Positions 17,744 to 25,209 of a stretch of 64,000 nt of DNA are shown in pieces (the first letter of the stretch is position 1; every line of letters begins with the position of its first letter). The notes beneath the pieces are model-generated. The model saw nothing but the letters and a program-made list of their open reading frames with translations. It had not been told where the DNA came from and made no database searches. Source of the stretch: Streptomyces monashensis. Its GTDB lineage: Bacteria > Actinomycetota > Actinomycetes > Streptomycetales > Streptomycetaceae. The stretch lies in the NCBI RefSeq assembly GCF_001866665.1, contig NZ_MLYO01000024.1, positions 1 through 64,000 on the forward strand. Direction: 5' to 3'. A program made the position numbers and the translations under genes.

Positions 17744-18237
17744 CCGACGTGACCGTGCGACTGCGCGAGATGCGCTGGTGGGACATCGACCGGGTCCTGG
17801 AGCTGGAGAAGGACCTGTTCCCCGAGGACGCCTGGTCCCGGGGCATGTTCTGGTCCGAGCTGGCCCACTCCCGGGGCCCCGAGGCGACCCGCCGCTACCT
17901 GGTCGCCGAGGGGGAGGGCGGGATCGTCGGGTACGCGGGCCTCGCCTCGTCCGGCGAACAGGCCGACGTGCAGACCATCGCCGTCGCCCGCGACCTGCAG
18001 GGCACCGGCCTCGGTGGGCGGCTGCTGGCCGAACTGCTGCGTGCGGCGACCGCGTTCGAGTGCCACGAGGTGATGCTGGAGTGCCGGGTCGACAACGTCC
18101 GCGCCCAGAAGCTCTACGAGCGCTACGGCTTCGAGCCCATCGGCTTCCGGCGCGGCTACTACCAGCCGGGCAACGTGGACGCGCTCGTCATGCGCCTGAT
18201 CACCGACCAAGCGACCGAAGAGAAGAACCATGGCTGA
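17740..18237 (+). CDS. rimI: ribosomal-protein-S18-alanine N-acetyltransferase family GNAT
   Basis: 165-residue GNAT acetyltransferase, genetically fixed between tsaB and tsaD. Acetyl-CoA motif [19 protein letters not shown] and the C-terminal [21 protein letters not shown] are diagnostic of RimI, which acetylates the N terminus of S18. The start GTG 17740 overlaps the tsaB stop by four bases. The 3' end overlaps tsaD by eight bases. The early part [20 protein letters not shown] is typical of the family. Confidence 0.93.
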   Translation: MTDVTVRLREMRWWDIDRVLELEKDLFPEDAWSRGMFWSELAHSRGPEATRRYLVAEGEGGIVGYAGLASSGEQADVQTIAVARDLQGTGLGGRLLAELLRAATAFECHEVMLECRVDNVRAQKLYERYGFEPIGFRRGYYQPGNVDALVMRLITDQATEEKNHG

Positions 18238-19333
18238 CGAACCTCTCGTCCTCGGCATCGAGACCTCCTGCGACGAGACCGGCGTCGGCATCGTCCGGGG
18301 CACCACCCTGCTGGCGGACGCCGTGGCCTCCAGCGTCGACGAGCACGCCCGCTTCGGCGGTGTCGTCCCCGAGGTCGCCTCCCGCGCCCACCTGGAGGCG
18401 ATGGTCCCCACCATCGACCGCGCGCTGAAGGAGGCGGGCGTCTCGGCGAAGGACCTCGACGGCATCTCCGTGACCGCGGGCCCCGGCCTCGCGGGCGCGC
18501 TGCTCGTCGGCGTCTCGGCGGCCAAGGCGTACGCCTACGCCCTCGGCAAGCCCCTGTACGGCGTCAACCACCTCGCCTCGCACATCTGCGTCGACCAGCT
18601 GGAGCACGGCCCGCTGCCCGAGCCGACCATGGCCCTGCTGGTCTCCGGCGGCCACTCCTCGCTGCTGCTGTCGTCGGACATCACCTCCGACGTACGGCCC
18701 ATGGGCGCGACCATCGACGACGCGGCCGGCGAGGCCTTCGACAAGATCGCCCGCGTGCTGAACCTGGGCTTCCCCGGCGGCCCGGTCATCGACCGGTACG
18801 CGCGCGAGGGCGACCCGACGGCGATCGCCTTCCCGCGCGGCCTGACCGGTTCGCGCGACCCCGCCTACGACTTCTCCTTCTCCGGCCTGAAGACGGCCGT
18901 GGCCCGCTGGATCGAGGCCAGGCGCGCGGCCGGCGAGGAGGTCCCGGTCCGCGACGTGGCCGCCTCCTTCCAGGAGGCCGTCGTGGACGTCCTCACCCGC
19001 AAGGCGGTCCGCGCCTGCAAGGACGAGGGCGTCGACCACCTGATGATCGGCGGCGGTGTCGCGGCCAACTCCCGGCTGCGCGCCCTCGCCCAGGAACGGT
19101 GCGAGGCCGCCGGGATCCGGCTGCGTGTCCCGCGTCCCAAGCTGTGCACGGACAACGGCGCGATGGTGGCGGCCCTCGGCGCCGAGATGGTCGCCCGGGG
19201 CCGGGCCGCCTCCGGCTGGGACCTGTCGGCCGACTCGTCCCTGCCGGTGACCGACCCGCACGTGCCCGGTCACGACCACGGTCATGACCACGATCATGTG
19301 CACGAGGTCAGCAAGGAGAACCTGTACTCGTGA
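18230..19333 (+). CDS. tsaD: tRNA N6-adenosine threonylcarbamoyltransferase TsaD
   Basis: Catalytic subunit that transfers the threonylcarbamoyl group to A37. 367 residues. The metal ligands are His114 and His118 in [10 protein letters not shown]; other motifs are [32 protein letters not shown]-like ([14 protein letters not shown]), [11 protein letters not shown] and CTDNGAMVA. The C terminus adds a ~25-residue tail rich in His and Asp ([13 protein letters not shown]) beyond the core enzyme. ATG 18230 overlaps rimI; the stop overlaps the next small gene in GTGA. Confidence 0.97.
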   Translation: MADEPLVLGIETSCDETGVGIVRGTTLLADAVASSVDEHARFGGVVPEVASRAHLEAMVPTIDRALKEAGVSAKDLDGISVTAGPGLAGALLVGVSAAKAYAYALGKPLYGVNHLASHICVDQLEHGPLPEPTMALLVSGGHSSLLLSSDITSDVRPMGATIDDAAGEAFDKIARVLNLGFPGGPVIDRYAREGDPTAIAFPRGLTGSRDPAYDFSFSGLKTAVARWIEARRAAGEEVPVRDVAASFQEAVVDVLTRKAVRACKDEGVDHLMIGGGVAANSRLRALAQERCEAAGIRLRVPRPKLCTDNGAMVAALGAEMVARGRAASGWDLSADSSLPVTDPHVPGHDHGHDHDHVHEVSKENLYS

Positions 19334-19587
19334 CGGTCGCGCTGATGTGGGAGGCCCGGGCCGTCGCCGGCCGGGGCGAGGAGCTGCTGGCCTGGGTGCG
19401 CGAACAGCCGCTCGCCGCCGAGCCGTTGCGCCGCGAGACCCTCCGGGCGCCGCAGGACCGGGTGCTGGTCATCACGTGGTGGGACGCGTCGTACGACGCG
19501 GAGCTGCCCGAACTGCCCGAGCCGGACGCTGAGTTGGTGACCCGGGGCGTGCACCGCTGGCGGTTCGAAGCGGTGGCCGGGGGCTGA
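19330..19587 (+). CDS. conserved small protein of unknown function
   Basis: 85 residues, GTG start at 19330 overlapping the tsaD stop by four bases, so co-translated with the t6A genes. The sequence ([20 protein letters not shown] ... [11 protein letters not shown] ... [15 protein letters not shown]) is compatible with a small ferredoxin-like alpha/beta fold such as an antibiotic-biosynthesis-monooxygenase-type domain. No catalytic residues can be named. The promoter of the downstream tRNA unit begins only two bases after the stop. Confidence 0.7.
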   Translation: MTVALMWEARAVAGRGEELLAWVREQPLAAEPLRRETLRAPQDRVLVITWWDASYDAELPELPEPDAELVTRGVHRWRFEAVAGG

Positions 19588-19589
19588 GG

Positions 19590-19619
19590 TTGAGAGGTCC
19601 GGCCGGAGTGCGCTATGAT
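19590..19619 (+). promoter_or_regulatory. promoter of the tRNA-Gly-like unit
   Basis: TTGAGA at 19590-19595, 18 bases, then TATGAT at 19614-19619: one of the best vegetative promoters in the window. Transcription would start near 19626, leaving a ~47-base leader that contains CCGG-AAA-CCGG before the cloverleaf. Confidence 0.75.
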
Positions 19620-19672
19620 CATCACACAGCGAACGGCCGGAAACCGGAAACGGAAGCCGACTCGGACGCAGT

Positions 19673-19745
19673 GCGTTGGTGGTCCAAGGAAAGACGTCCC
19701 GCTTCCTGCGGGGAGATGCAGGTGCAAGGCCTGCCCGGCGCTCCA
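19673..19745 (+). tRNA. atypical tRNA-Gly(UCC) with encoded CCA
   Basis: The 73 bases fold into a complete cloverleaf. Acceptor stem: 19673-19679 (GCGTTGG) pairs with 19735-19741 (CCGGCGC), 7 bp with two G-U. D arm: G10-C25, U11-A24, C12-G23, minimal loop with G18G19 kept. Anticodon stem: TCCCG/CGGGG with loop CTTCCTG, U33 and anticodon UCC at 19704-19706. Variable loop: 4 bases. T arm: GCAGG/CCTGC with loop TGCAAGG. Discriminator U73, then CCA. G1-C72, C2-G71, G3-C70, C35, C36 and U73 are glycine identity elements. A15-U48, A14, A21, U8, T54, C56 and A58 are canonical. Odd points: G55 instead of U, U37 instead of a purine, a C13/A22 mismatch and a very short D loop. It may be translational, or a glycine donor for peptidoglycan. 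Confidence 0.8.
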
Positions 19746-19748
19746 GAA

Positions 19749-19781
19749 AAACCCCGCCCCGGATCTTCCGGGGCGGGGTTT
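19749..19781. terminator. strong terminator directly after the tRNA
   Basis: A perfect 14-bp stem (AAACCCCGCCCCGG, 19749-19762; CCGGGGCGGGGTTT, 19768-19781) with a 5-base loop starts four bases after the CCA end. It also sits five bases beyond the stop of the convergent membrane-protein gene, so it serves both strands. Confidence 0.9.
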
Positions 19782-19785
19782 CGCG

Positions 19786-20670
19786 TTACCGGTGCCCGGC
19801 CCGCTGCGGCTGCGGCGTCTCGGCCTGAGGGGTCGCCGCCGCCGCGCGCCGTTCCTTCCGCTGCGCGTACGCCATCAGGCCGAACAGCACGGCCAGCAGC
19901 ACCGCCGAGGAACCCGCCGTGCCCAGGTCGAGCCCGCCCTTGGCGACCGGCTTGGTGAGCAGGTCGCCGGCCGTGGCGCCGAGCGGGCGGGTCAGGACGA
20001 AGGCGATCCAGAAGAGCAGGACGTTCGGCACCGCCGGGACCTTCATCAGGGCGACGAGGAGCAGCAGGAGGCCGGTCACCAGCGAGGCGCCGCCCAGGTA
20101 GCCGAGGCCCGAGCTGTCGGACAGGAAGTCGCCCATCGAGGTGCCCAGCGTGTTGGAGACCAGGATCGCCGACCAGAACAGGGCCTCGCCGCGGAACGTG
20201 ACGATCTCGGTGATCTGGAAGGTCATCCCGCTCAGCTTCCAGCCGAGGAAGATCAGCAGCAGCAGGGAGATCAGGATCGCGGCGCCCTCCGGGTAGCCGA
20301 GGCCGAGGCCCTGCGGGCCCCAGCCGAGCGAAGTGGCGCCGCCGGAGAGGTACTTGCCGCTGTCGTCCCGGTTCATGAAGTCGGACATGGTGGTGCCGGC
20401 CATGGACGTCGAGAGGATCACCGTCCAGTAGAAGAACGGGTTGTAGCGCGTCGAGCGGAGCTGGATCACCAGCGTCACCACGAAGACCGCGAACAGGGCG
20501 ATCGTGGTGAGGAAGTAGCCGAGCTTCAGGGTCTGGGCGAACAGGTCGCCCGCGGTCTCGCCCAGGGTCGTCGCCGCGATCTTCATGATCCAGAACGCGA
20601 GCGTGACCTCGGGCAGCTTCTTCATGACGGATTTCGTCGTCGAGGACGTCGTCGAAGGCATCGTCGTCAA
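19786..20670 (-). CDS. polytopic membrane protein (COG4705-like) with four internal repeats
   Basis: 294-residue integral membrane protein with about eight hydrophobic segments. A motif recurs about four times: KIAATTLGETAGDLFA, ILSTSMAGTTMSDFM, VSNTLGTSMGDFLS and TRPLGATAGDLL, each a small-residue helix ending in (G/S)D. This matches the uncharacterised COG4705 family as I remember it. A charged C-terminal tail (YAQRKERRAAAATPQ) follows. The probable start is TTG 20670, which has AGGAG five bases upstream; ATG 20661 is in frame but 14 bases from that site. Transport is plausible but unproven. Confidence 0.85.
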   Translation of the reverse strand: MTTMPSTTSSTTKSVMKKLPEVTLAFWIMKIAATTLGETAGDLFAQTLKLGYFLTTIALFAVFVVTLVIQLRSTRYNPFFYWTVILSTSMAGTTMSDFMNRDDSGKYLSGGATSLGWGPQGLGLGYPEGAAILISLLLLIFLGWKLSGMTFQITEIVTFRGEALFWSAILVSNTLGTSMGDFLSDSSGLGYLGGASLVTGLLLLLVALMKVPAVPNVLLFWIAFVLTRPLGATAGDLLTKPVAKGGLDLGTAGSSAVLLAVLFGLMAYAQRKERRAAAATPQAETPQPQRAGHR

Positions 20671-21048
20671 GGGTGCTCCTGTGGGGGGAGTCGAGTGCGG
20701 CCCGACCCTCCCAGGGCCAACCTGAACGCTTCCTGAACACGCGCGGCACAGGGCTTGCTTTTTGCCAAGGTTCGCGCTGTTCGCTCACGCCTCGTCGGAC
20801 AGGACCTCGCGGCGCAGCCGCCGCTCGGCCCCACGACCCGGACCGGCCCGGTCAGTTCGAGCCGGGCGGTGTGCCGGACGTCGTGCTCGACGCGGCCGGC
20901 CGCAGCTCCAGCGCGCCCGGCTCCGCCACCCGCACGCCGTGGGCGATCAACTCGTACGAATGTTTCGGGAACTGTCTCGAATCTTCCGGGCAACCTATGG
21001 CGCGCACGAGCCTTCGTCAGGAGGTCCGGCGGGGATACGATCCCGGGC
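20671..21048. other. intergenic region between the membrane protein and the LacI regulator
   Basis: 378 bases without a supported gene. TACGAT at 21035-21040 is a plausible -10 element eight bases before the regulator's ATG, suggesting a leaderless message. TTTCGGGAAC and TCTCGAATC around 20962-20982 could be half-sites for autoregulation, but no perfect palindrome is present. The open frames crossing this stretch have no recognisable product. Confidence 0.5.
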
Positions 21049-22080
21049 ATGAAACCTTCGAAGCCCACAGAAACCCAGACGGCGACCCTCGCCGAAATCG
21101 CCCGTGAGGCCGGGGTGTCCGCTCCGACTGTTTCGAAGGTGCTCAACGGCCGCGCCGATGTCGCCCCGGCGACCCGCACCCGCGTCGAGGAGCTGCTGCG
21201 CGCCCACGGCTACCGGCGCCGGCGCGCCGAGGCGTCCCGCTCCCCGCTGATCGACCTGGTCTTCCACGAGCTGGAGAGCGCCTGGGCGATGGAGGTCATC
21301 CGGGGTGTGGAGAACGTGGCCCGGGACGCCGGGCTGAGCGTCGTGCTGTCGGAGTCGGCCGGGCGGCTCACCCCGGGCCGGACCTGGGCCGACCAGGTCG
21401 CCGCGCGCCGCCCGCACGGCGTGGTCCTCGTGCTGTCCGGGCTCGACGAGTCCCAGCGGGCGCTGCTGACCAGCCGGTCCATCCCGTTCGTGGTGATGGA
21501 CCCGGCCGGCGACCCGGGCCCCGACGTGCCCTCCATCGGCGCCACCAACTGGCAGGGCGGCCTCGCCGCCACCCGCCACCTGGTGGAACTCGGCCACACC
21601 CGGATCGGCGCGATCAGCGGCCCGTCCCGGATGATGTGCAGCCGCGCCCGGGTCGACGGCTACCGGGCCGCGCTGGAGACGGCCGGGCTGCCCGTCGACC
21701 CCTCGCTGATCGTGGGCGGCGACTTCCACCACGACGCCGGCTACCGGCTCGGCCTGGAGCTGCTGCGCCGCCCCGACCGGCCCACCGCCGTCTTCGCGGG
21801 CAACGACCTGCAGGCGCTCGGCCTGTACGAGGCCGCCCGCGAGCTGGGACTGCGCATCCCGGAGGACCTCAGCGTGGTCGGCTTCGACGATCTGCCGGTG
21901 GCCCGCTGGGTGGGCCCGCCGCTGACGACCGTACGGCAGCCGCTGACCGAGATGGCCGAGGCGGCCGCCCGGCTGGTGCTGGAGCTGGGGCGCGAGCAGG
22001 GGGAGCGGGCGGCGACCCGGGTGGAGCTGGCGACGAGCCTGGTGGTGCGGTCGAGCACGGATGCGCCCGCAGAGGTCTAG
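21049..22080 (+). CDS. LacI-family transcriptional regulator
   Basis: 343-residue DNA-binding repressor. The N-terminal helix-turn-helix and hinge (TLAEIAREAGVSAPTVSKVL, NGRADVAPATRTRVEELL) are followed by a periplasmic-binding-protein-like sensor (PLIDLVFHELESAWAMEVI, PTAVFAGNDLQALGLYEAAR, DLSVVGFDDLPVARWVGPPL, TTVRQPLTEMAE). The sensor normally binds a sugar. The frame is open upstream, but MKPSKPTETQ at 21049 precedes the HTH by the usual distance. No transporter or glycosidase adjoins, so the target is unknown. Confidence 0.92.
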   Translation: MKPSKPTETQTATLAEIAREAGVSAPTVSKVLNGRADVAPATRTRVEELLRAHGYRRRRAEASRSPLIDLVFHELESAWAMEVIRGVENVARDAGLSVVLSESAGRLTPGRTWADQVAARRPHGVVLVLSGLDESQRALLTSRSIPFVVMDPAGDPGPDVPSIGATNWQGGLAATRHLVELGHTRIGAISGPSRMMCSRARVDGYRAALETAGLPVDPSLIVGGDFHHDAGYRLGLELLRRPDRPTAVFAGNDLQALGLYEAARELGLRIPEDLSVVGFDDLPVARWVGPPLTTVRQPLTEMAEAAARLVLELGREQGERAATRVELATSLVVRSSTDAPAEV

Positions 22081-22206
22081 CGGTGCCTGCTCCGACGCCA
22101 GTCGGTCAGGTTACTGAAGCTTTCGGGATGAGAATTTCCGAAGAAAACCGACTCCCACCGCTTCCGCTAACAGTCCCTTCACAATTCGGACTTACGTTCC
22201 TGTGCC

Positions 22207-23265
22207 GTGACGCGACACGAGGGGCACGGCGAGCGGGACGACACGGGCAGACGGGCGGGCCGGCGGCGGAGGGCACGGAGGATCGCCGGCCTCGCTCTGG
22301 CGGGGGTGCTGGTGCTGGGCGGGGGTACCGTCGGCTGGGCGTACTGGCACCTCGACCACAACATCCGAAGCGTCGACGTCGACGGCGCGCTGGGCGACGA
22401 CCGCCCCGCCCGGCCGATGACCGCCCCGTCCCCCTCGGCCGCCGCCTCCCCGCTGCCCTCCGGCGCGCTGAACATCCTGGTCCTCGGCTCGGACTCGCGC
22501 AGCGGCAGCGCCAACCGGAGGCTGGGTGGCGGCGACAGCTCGGGCGCCCGCTCGGACACGGCGATGGTCGTGCACATCGAGGCGGGCCGGACCCGGGCCA
22601 CCGTGGTCAGCATCCCGCGCGACACCCTCGTCACCCGCCCGTCCTGCCCGCTGTCCACGGGCCGGTCCACGGCGGTCGCGTACGGAGCGATGTTCAACAC
22701 CGCCTACGAGGTGGGCGGTCCGGTGTGCGCCGTGAAGACCGTCGAGTCGATCACCGGCGTCCGCATGGACCACTTCATGGAGATCGACTTCTCCGGCTTC
22801 GCCGAGCTGGTGGACGCCCTCGGCGGGGTCGACGTCACCACCGACCAGGACATCCACGACGCCGACAGCCACCTCGACCTCGCCGCCGGCGCCCACCACC
22901 TCGACGGCACGCAGGCCCTGGCCCTCGCCCGCACCCGGCACGGCATAGGCGACGGCAGCGATCTCGGCCGGATAGGACTCCAGCAGAAGCTGGTCAAGGC
23001 CCTGCTGGCGCGGATGGCGAGCACCAGCCTGCTCACCGACCCGGCCCGGCTCTACCGGGTCGCCGACGCGGCCACCGCCAGCCTCACCACGGACACCGGC
23101 CTCGGCTCCCTGAACGCCCTGATGAGCCTCGGCGAGAGCCTGAAGGGCCTGACCGCCGGGCACGTGACCACGGTGATGATGCCGGTCGTCACCGCCCCCT
23201 CCGACCCCAGCCGGGTGATCGCGAAGGAGCCGGCGGCGAGTGCGCTGTGGGCGTCCCTGCGCTGA
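22207..23265 (+). CDS. LytR-CpsA-Psr (LCP) family wall-polymer transferase
   Basis: 352-residue membrane-anchored protein. A basic N terminus and one transmembrane helix (~residues 26-45, IAGLALAGVLVLGGGTVGWA) precede an extracellular LCP domain from ~residue 88. The pyrophosphate/Mg-binding motifs are LGSDSR, RSDTAMVVHI, SIPRDT and LARTRHGIGDGSDLGRIGLQQ, with conserved Asp and Arg residues. LCP enzymes attach teichoic acids or other glycopolymers to peptidoglycan. The start is GTG at 22207. No wall-glycopolymer cluster is adjacent. Confidence 0.92.
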   Translation: MTRHEGHGERDDTGRRAGRRRRARRIAGLALAGVLVLGGGTVGWAYWHLDHNIRSVDVDGALGDDRPARPMTAPSPSAAASPLPSGALNILVLGSDSRSGSANRRLGGGDSSGARSDTAMVVHIEAGRTRATVVSIPRDTLVTRPSCPLSTGRSTAVAYGAMFNTAYEVGGPVCAVKTVESITGVRMDHFMEIDFSGFAELVDALGGVDVTTDQDIHDADSHLDLAAGAHHLDGTQALALARTRHGIGDGSDLGRIGLQQKLVKALLARMASTSLLTDPARLYRVADAATASLTTDTGLGSLNALMSLGESLKGLTAGHVTTVMMPVVTAPSDPSRVIAKEPAASALWASLR

Positions 23266-23364
23266 GAAAAATATTTCCGGAGGTGTGTCGATCCCGGGTC
23301 CCCCTGTTCGACGCATGGGTGAGTGGCGGGGACGGACCCCACCACCCGAACCGAAGGAGTCACC

Positions 23365-23718
23365 ATGCCCCGCTATCTGTCGATCGTGCACATCGACGAG
23401 TCCACCGCCCCCGCCGGCCCCAGCGAGGAGCTGATGCAGCGGATGGGCCAGTTGATCGAGGAGGTCACCAAGGCCGGCGTGATGCTGGAGACCGCCGGGC
23501 TGACCCCCGCCGTCCAGGGCACCACGGTGCGCTGGCAGGGCGGCAAGCTGTCCGTCACCGACGGACCGTTCACCGAGTCCAAGGAGGTCGTCGGGGGCTA
23601 CGCGATCATGCAGTGCAAGGACAAGGCCGAGGCCGTCGAGTGGGCCAAGCGGTTCCTGAAGGTGCACGAGGACTACTGGACAGTGTCGTGCGAGGTGCGG
23701 GAGATCGCCGAGATGTGA
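23365..23718 (+). CDS. YCII/DGPF-domain protein linked to an ECF42-type sigma factor
   Basis: 117-residue ferredoxin-like YCII fold protein. The family signature DGPF occurs in SVTDGPFTESKEVVGG (~residues 74-89), with MPRYLSIVHIDE at the start. ATG 23365 has AAGGAG nine bases upstream. The stop is followed immediately by the start of an ECF sigma factor with a C-terminal extension, the hallmark pairing of ECF42 systems. DGPF proteins are thought to be part of, or controlled by, the paired sigma factor; no enzymatic role is established. A second such pair is at 39.7-41.3 kb. Confidence 0.88.
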   Translation: MPRYLSIVHIDESTAPAGPSEELMQRMGQLIEEVTKAGVMLETAGLTPAVQGTTVRWQGGKLSVTDGPFTESKEVVGGYAIMQCKDKAEAVEWAKRFLKVHEDYWTVSCEVREIAEM

Positions 23719-25062
23719 GTGTTCGCTGGCCCCCCGGCGGCGAGGGGTGTTGCATGGTGGGCTGTGGAACCACAGCCCACCCCGGCCCGGCCCGGCACCC
23801 CGGACCCCGCCGCGGCGCACGCCATCGAGACCGTCTTCCGGCTGGAGTCCCCGCGCGTCGTCGCGGGCGTGGCCCGGATCGTCCGGGACGTCGGCATCGC
23901 CGAGGAGCTGACCCAGGACGCCCTGGTCGCCGCCCTGGAGCGGTGGTCCCGCGACGGCGTGCCCGACAACCCGGGCGCCTGGCTCATGGCCACCGCCCGG
24001 CACCGCGCCGTCGACCTGATCCGCCGCCGCGAGACCTACGCCCGCAAGCTCGCCGAGATCGGCCGGGACCTGCCGGCGACCGTGCCGGCCGAGGAGCCGG
24101 CCGACCCGGACGACATCGACGACGACCTGCTCCGGCTGGTCTTCACCACCTGCCACCCGGTGCTCTCCCCGCAGGCCCGCACCGCGCTCACCCTGCGCCT
24201 CGTCGGCGGCCTGACCACGGCCGAGATCGCCCGCGCCTACCTGGTCCCGGAGCCGACGATCGCCCAGCGCGTCGTCCGCGCCAAGCGGACCCTCGCCACG
24301 AGGAACGTCGCCTTCGAGCTGCCGTACGGCCCCGACCGCGAGGCCCGTCTCGGCTCGGTCCTGGACGTCGTCTACCTGATCTTCAACGAGGGGTACGCGG
24401 CGACCGTCGGCGACGACTGGCTGCGCCCGGGCCTGTGCGAGGACGCGCTGCGCCTGGCCCGCGTCCTGTCCGCCCTGATGCCGAAGGAACCGGAGGTGCA
24501 CGGCCTGACCGCGCTGCTGGAGTTCCAGGCGTCCCGCACGCCCGCCCGCACCGGCCCGCAGGGCGAACCGGTCCTGCTGGCGAGGCAGAACCGCCGCCGC
24601 TGGAACCGGCGCCTCATCGCCCGCGGCATCCACGCCCTGGACCGCGCCACCGCGTCGGGCGCCCCGGGCCCGTACGCCCTCCAGGCGGCCATCGCCGCGT
24701 GCCACGCGCACGCGTACCGCTACGAGGACACCGACTGGCGCGCCATCGCCACCCTGTACGCCCTGCTGGCGGCCCGTGCCCCGTCCCCCGTGGTCGAACT
24801 CAACCGCGCGGTCGCCGTGTCGATGGCCGACGGCCCGGCCGAAGGGCTGCGGCTGGTGGAGGCGCTGGCCGACGACCCCGCCCTGCGCGACTACCACCTG
24901 CTCCCCAGCGTCCGCGCCGACCTCCTGGCCCGCCTCGGCCGCACGACGGAGGCGCACGCGGAGTTCACCCGGGCGGCGGCTCTGGCCCGCAACGAGAAGG
25001 AACGGGACCTGCTGCTGCACCGGGCCGCCGAACTGCCGAACCGCCGTGACGGAGCGGGCTGA
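23719..25062 (+). CDS. ECF42-type RNA polymerase sigma factor with C-terminal TPR-like extension
   Basis: 447 residues. Sigma region 2 (IVRDVGIAEELTQDALVAAL, HRAVDLIRRRETYARK) and region 4 (ALTLRLVGGLTTAEIARAYL, TIAQRVVRAKR) occupy the first ~200 residues. A ~230-residue helical extension follows, containing LDVVYLIFNEGY and VVELNRAVAVSMADGPAEGL, features of the ECF42 group. In that group the extension replaces an anti-sigma factor as the control device. GTG 23719 abuts the DGPF gene stop; GTG 23764 (EPQPTPARPG) is an alternative start. Confidence 0.88.
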   Translation: MFAGPPAARGVAWWAVEPQPTPARPGTPDPAAAHAIETVFRLESPRVVAGVARIVRDVGIAEELTQDALVAALERWSRDGVPDNPGAWLMATARHRAVDLIRRRETYARKLAEIGRDLPATVPAEEPADPDDIDDDLLRLVFTTCHPVLSPQARTALTLRLVGGLTTAEIARAYLVPEPTIAQRVVRAKRTLATRNVAFELPYGPDREARLGSVLDVVYLIFNEGYAATVGDDWLRPGLCEDALRLARVLSALMPKEPEVHGLTALLEFQASRTPARTGPQGEPVLLARQNRRRWNRRLIARGIHALDRATASGAPGPYALQAAIAACHAHAYRYEDTDWRAIATLYALLAARAPSPVVELNRAVAVSMADGPAEGLRLVEALADDPALRDYHLLPSVRADLLARLGRTTEAHAEFTRAAALARNEKERDLLLHRAAELPNRRDGAG

Positions 25063-25094
25063 GCGGGTCCGGTGAAGTCCGGTGCGGTCCGGCG

Positions 25095-25175
25095 GCGCCC
25101 CGAAGGGGCGCGGGGCTCCCTCGACACGCGGCTCCGCCGCGTGGGGGCCACCAGCCACGACGGACCCGCGGATGA
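25095..25175 (+). repeat. Streptomyces CCCCGAAGGGG-type intergenic repeat, copy 2
   Basis: GCGCCCCGAAGGGGCGC forms one hairpin, and CGCGGC-TCC-GCCGCG about 15 bases later forms a second, followed by a CCAGCCACGACGGACCCG tail. It lies between the sigma-factor stop and the convergent methyltransferase. The GGGGCGCGGGG core and CCACGACG tail match the copy at 16.3 kb. The hairpins may also help terminate transcription. Confidence 0.65.
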
Positions 25176-25209
25176 CCGACGGCACATCGCGGCACTTCCA
25201 GCGGAGCGC

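Noticed and set aside
22110..22145. Operator for the LacI regulator (CTTTCGGG ... TCCGAAG)
   Set aside because: The dyad is imperfect (CTTTCGG against CCGAAG), lies downstream of the regulator, and has no second copy that would support it.
22192..25185. A 997-codon minus-strand open frame over LCP, YCII and the sigma factor
   Set aside because: Shadow frame; three recognisable plus-strand families occupy the same bases.
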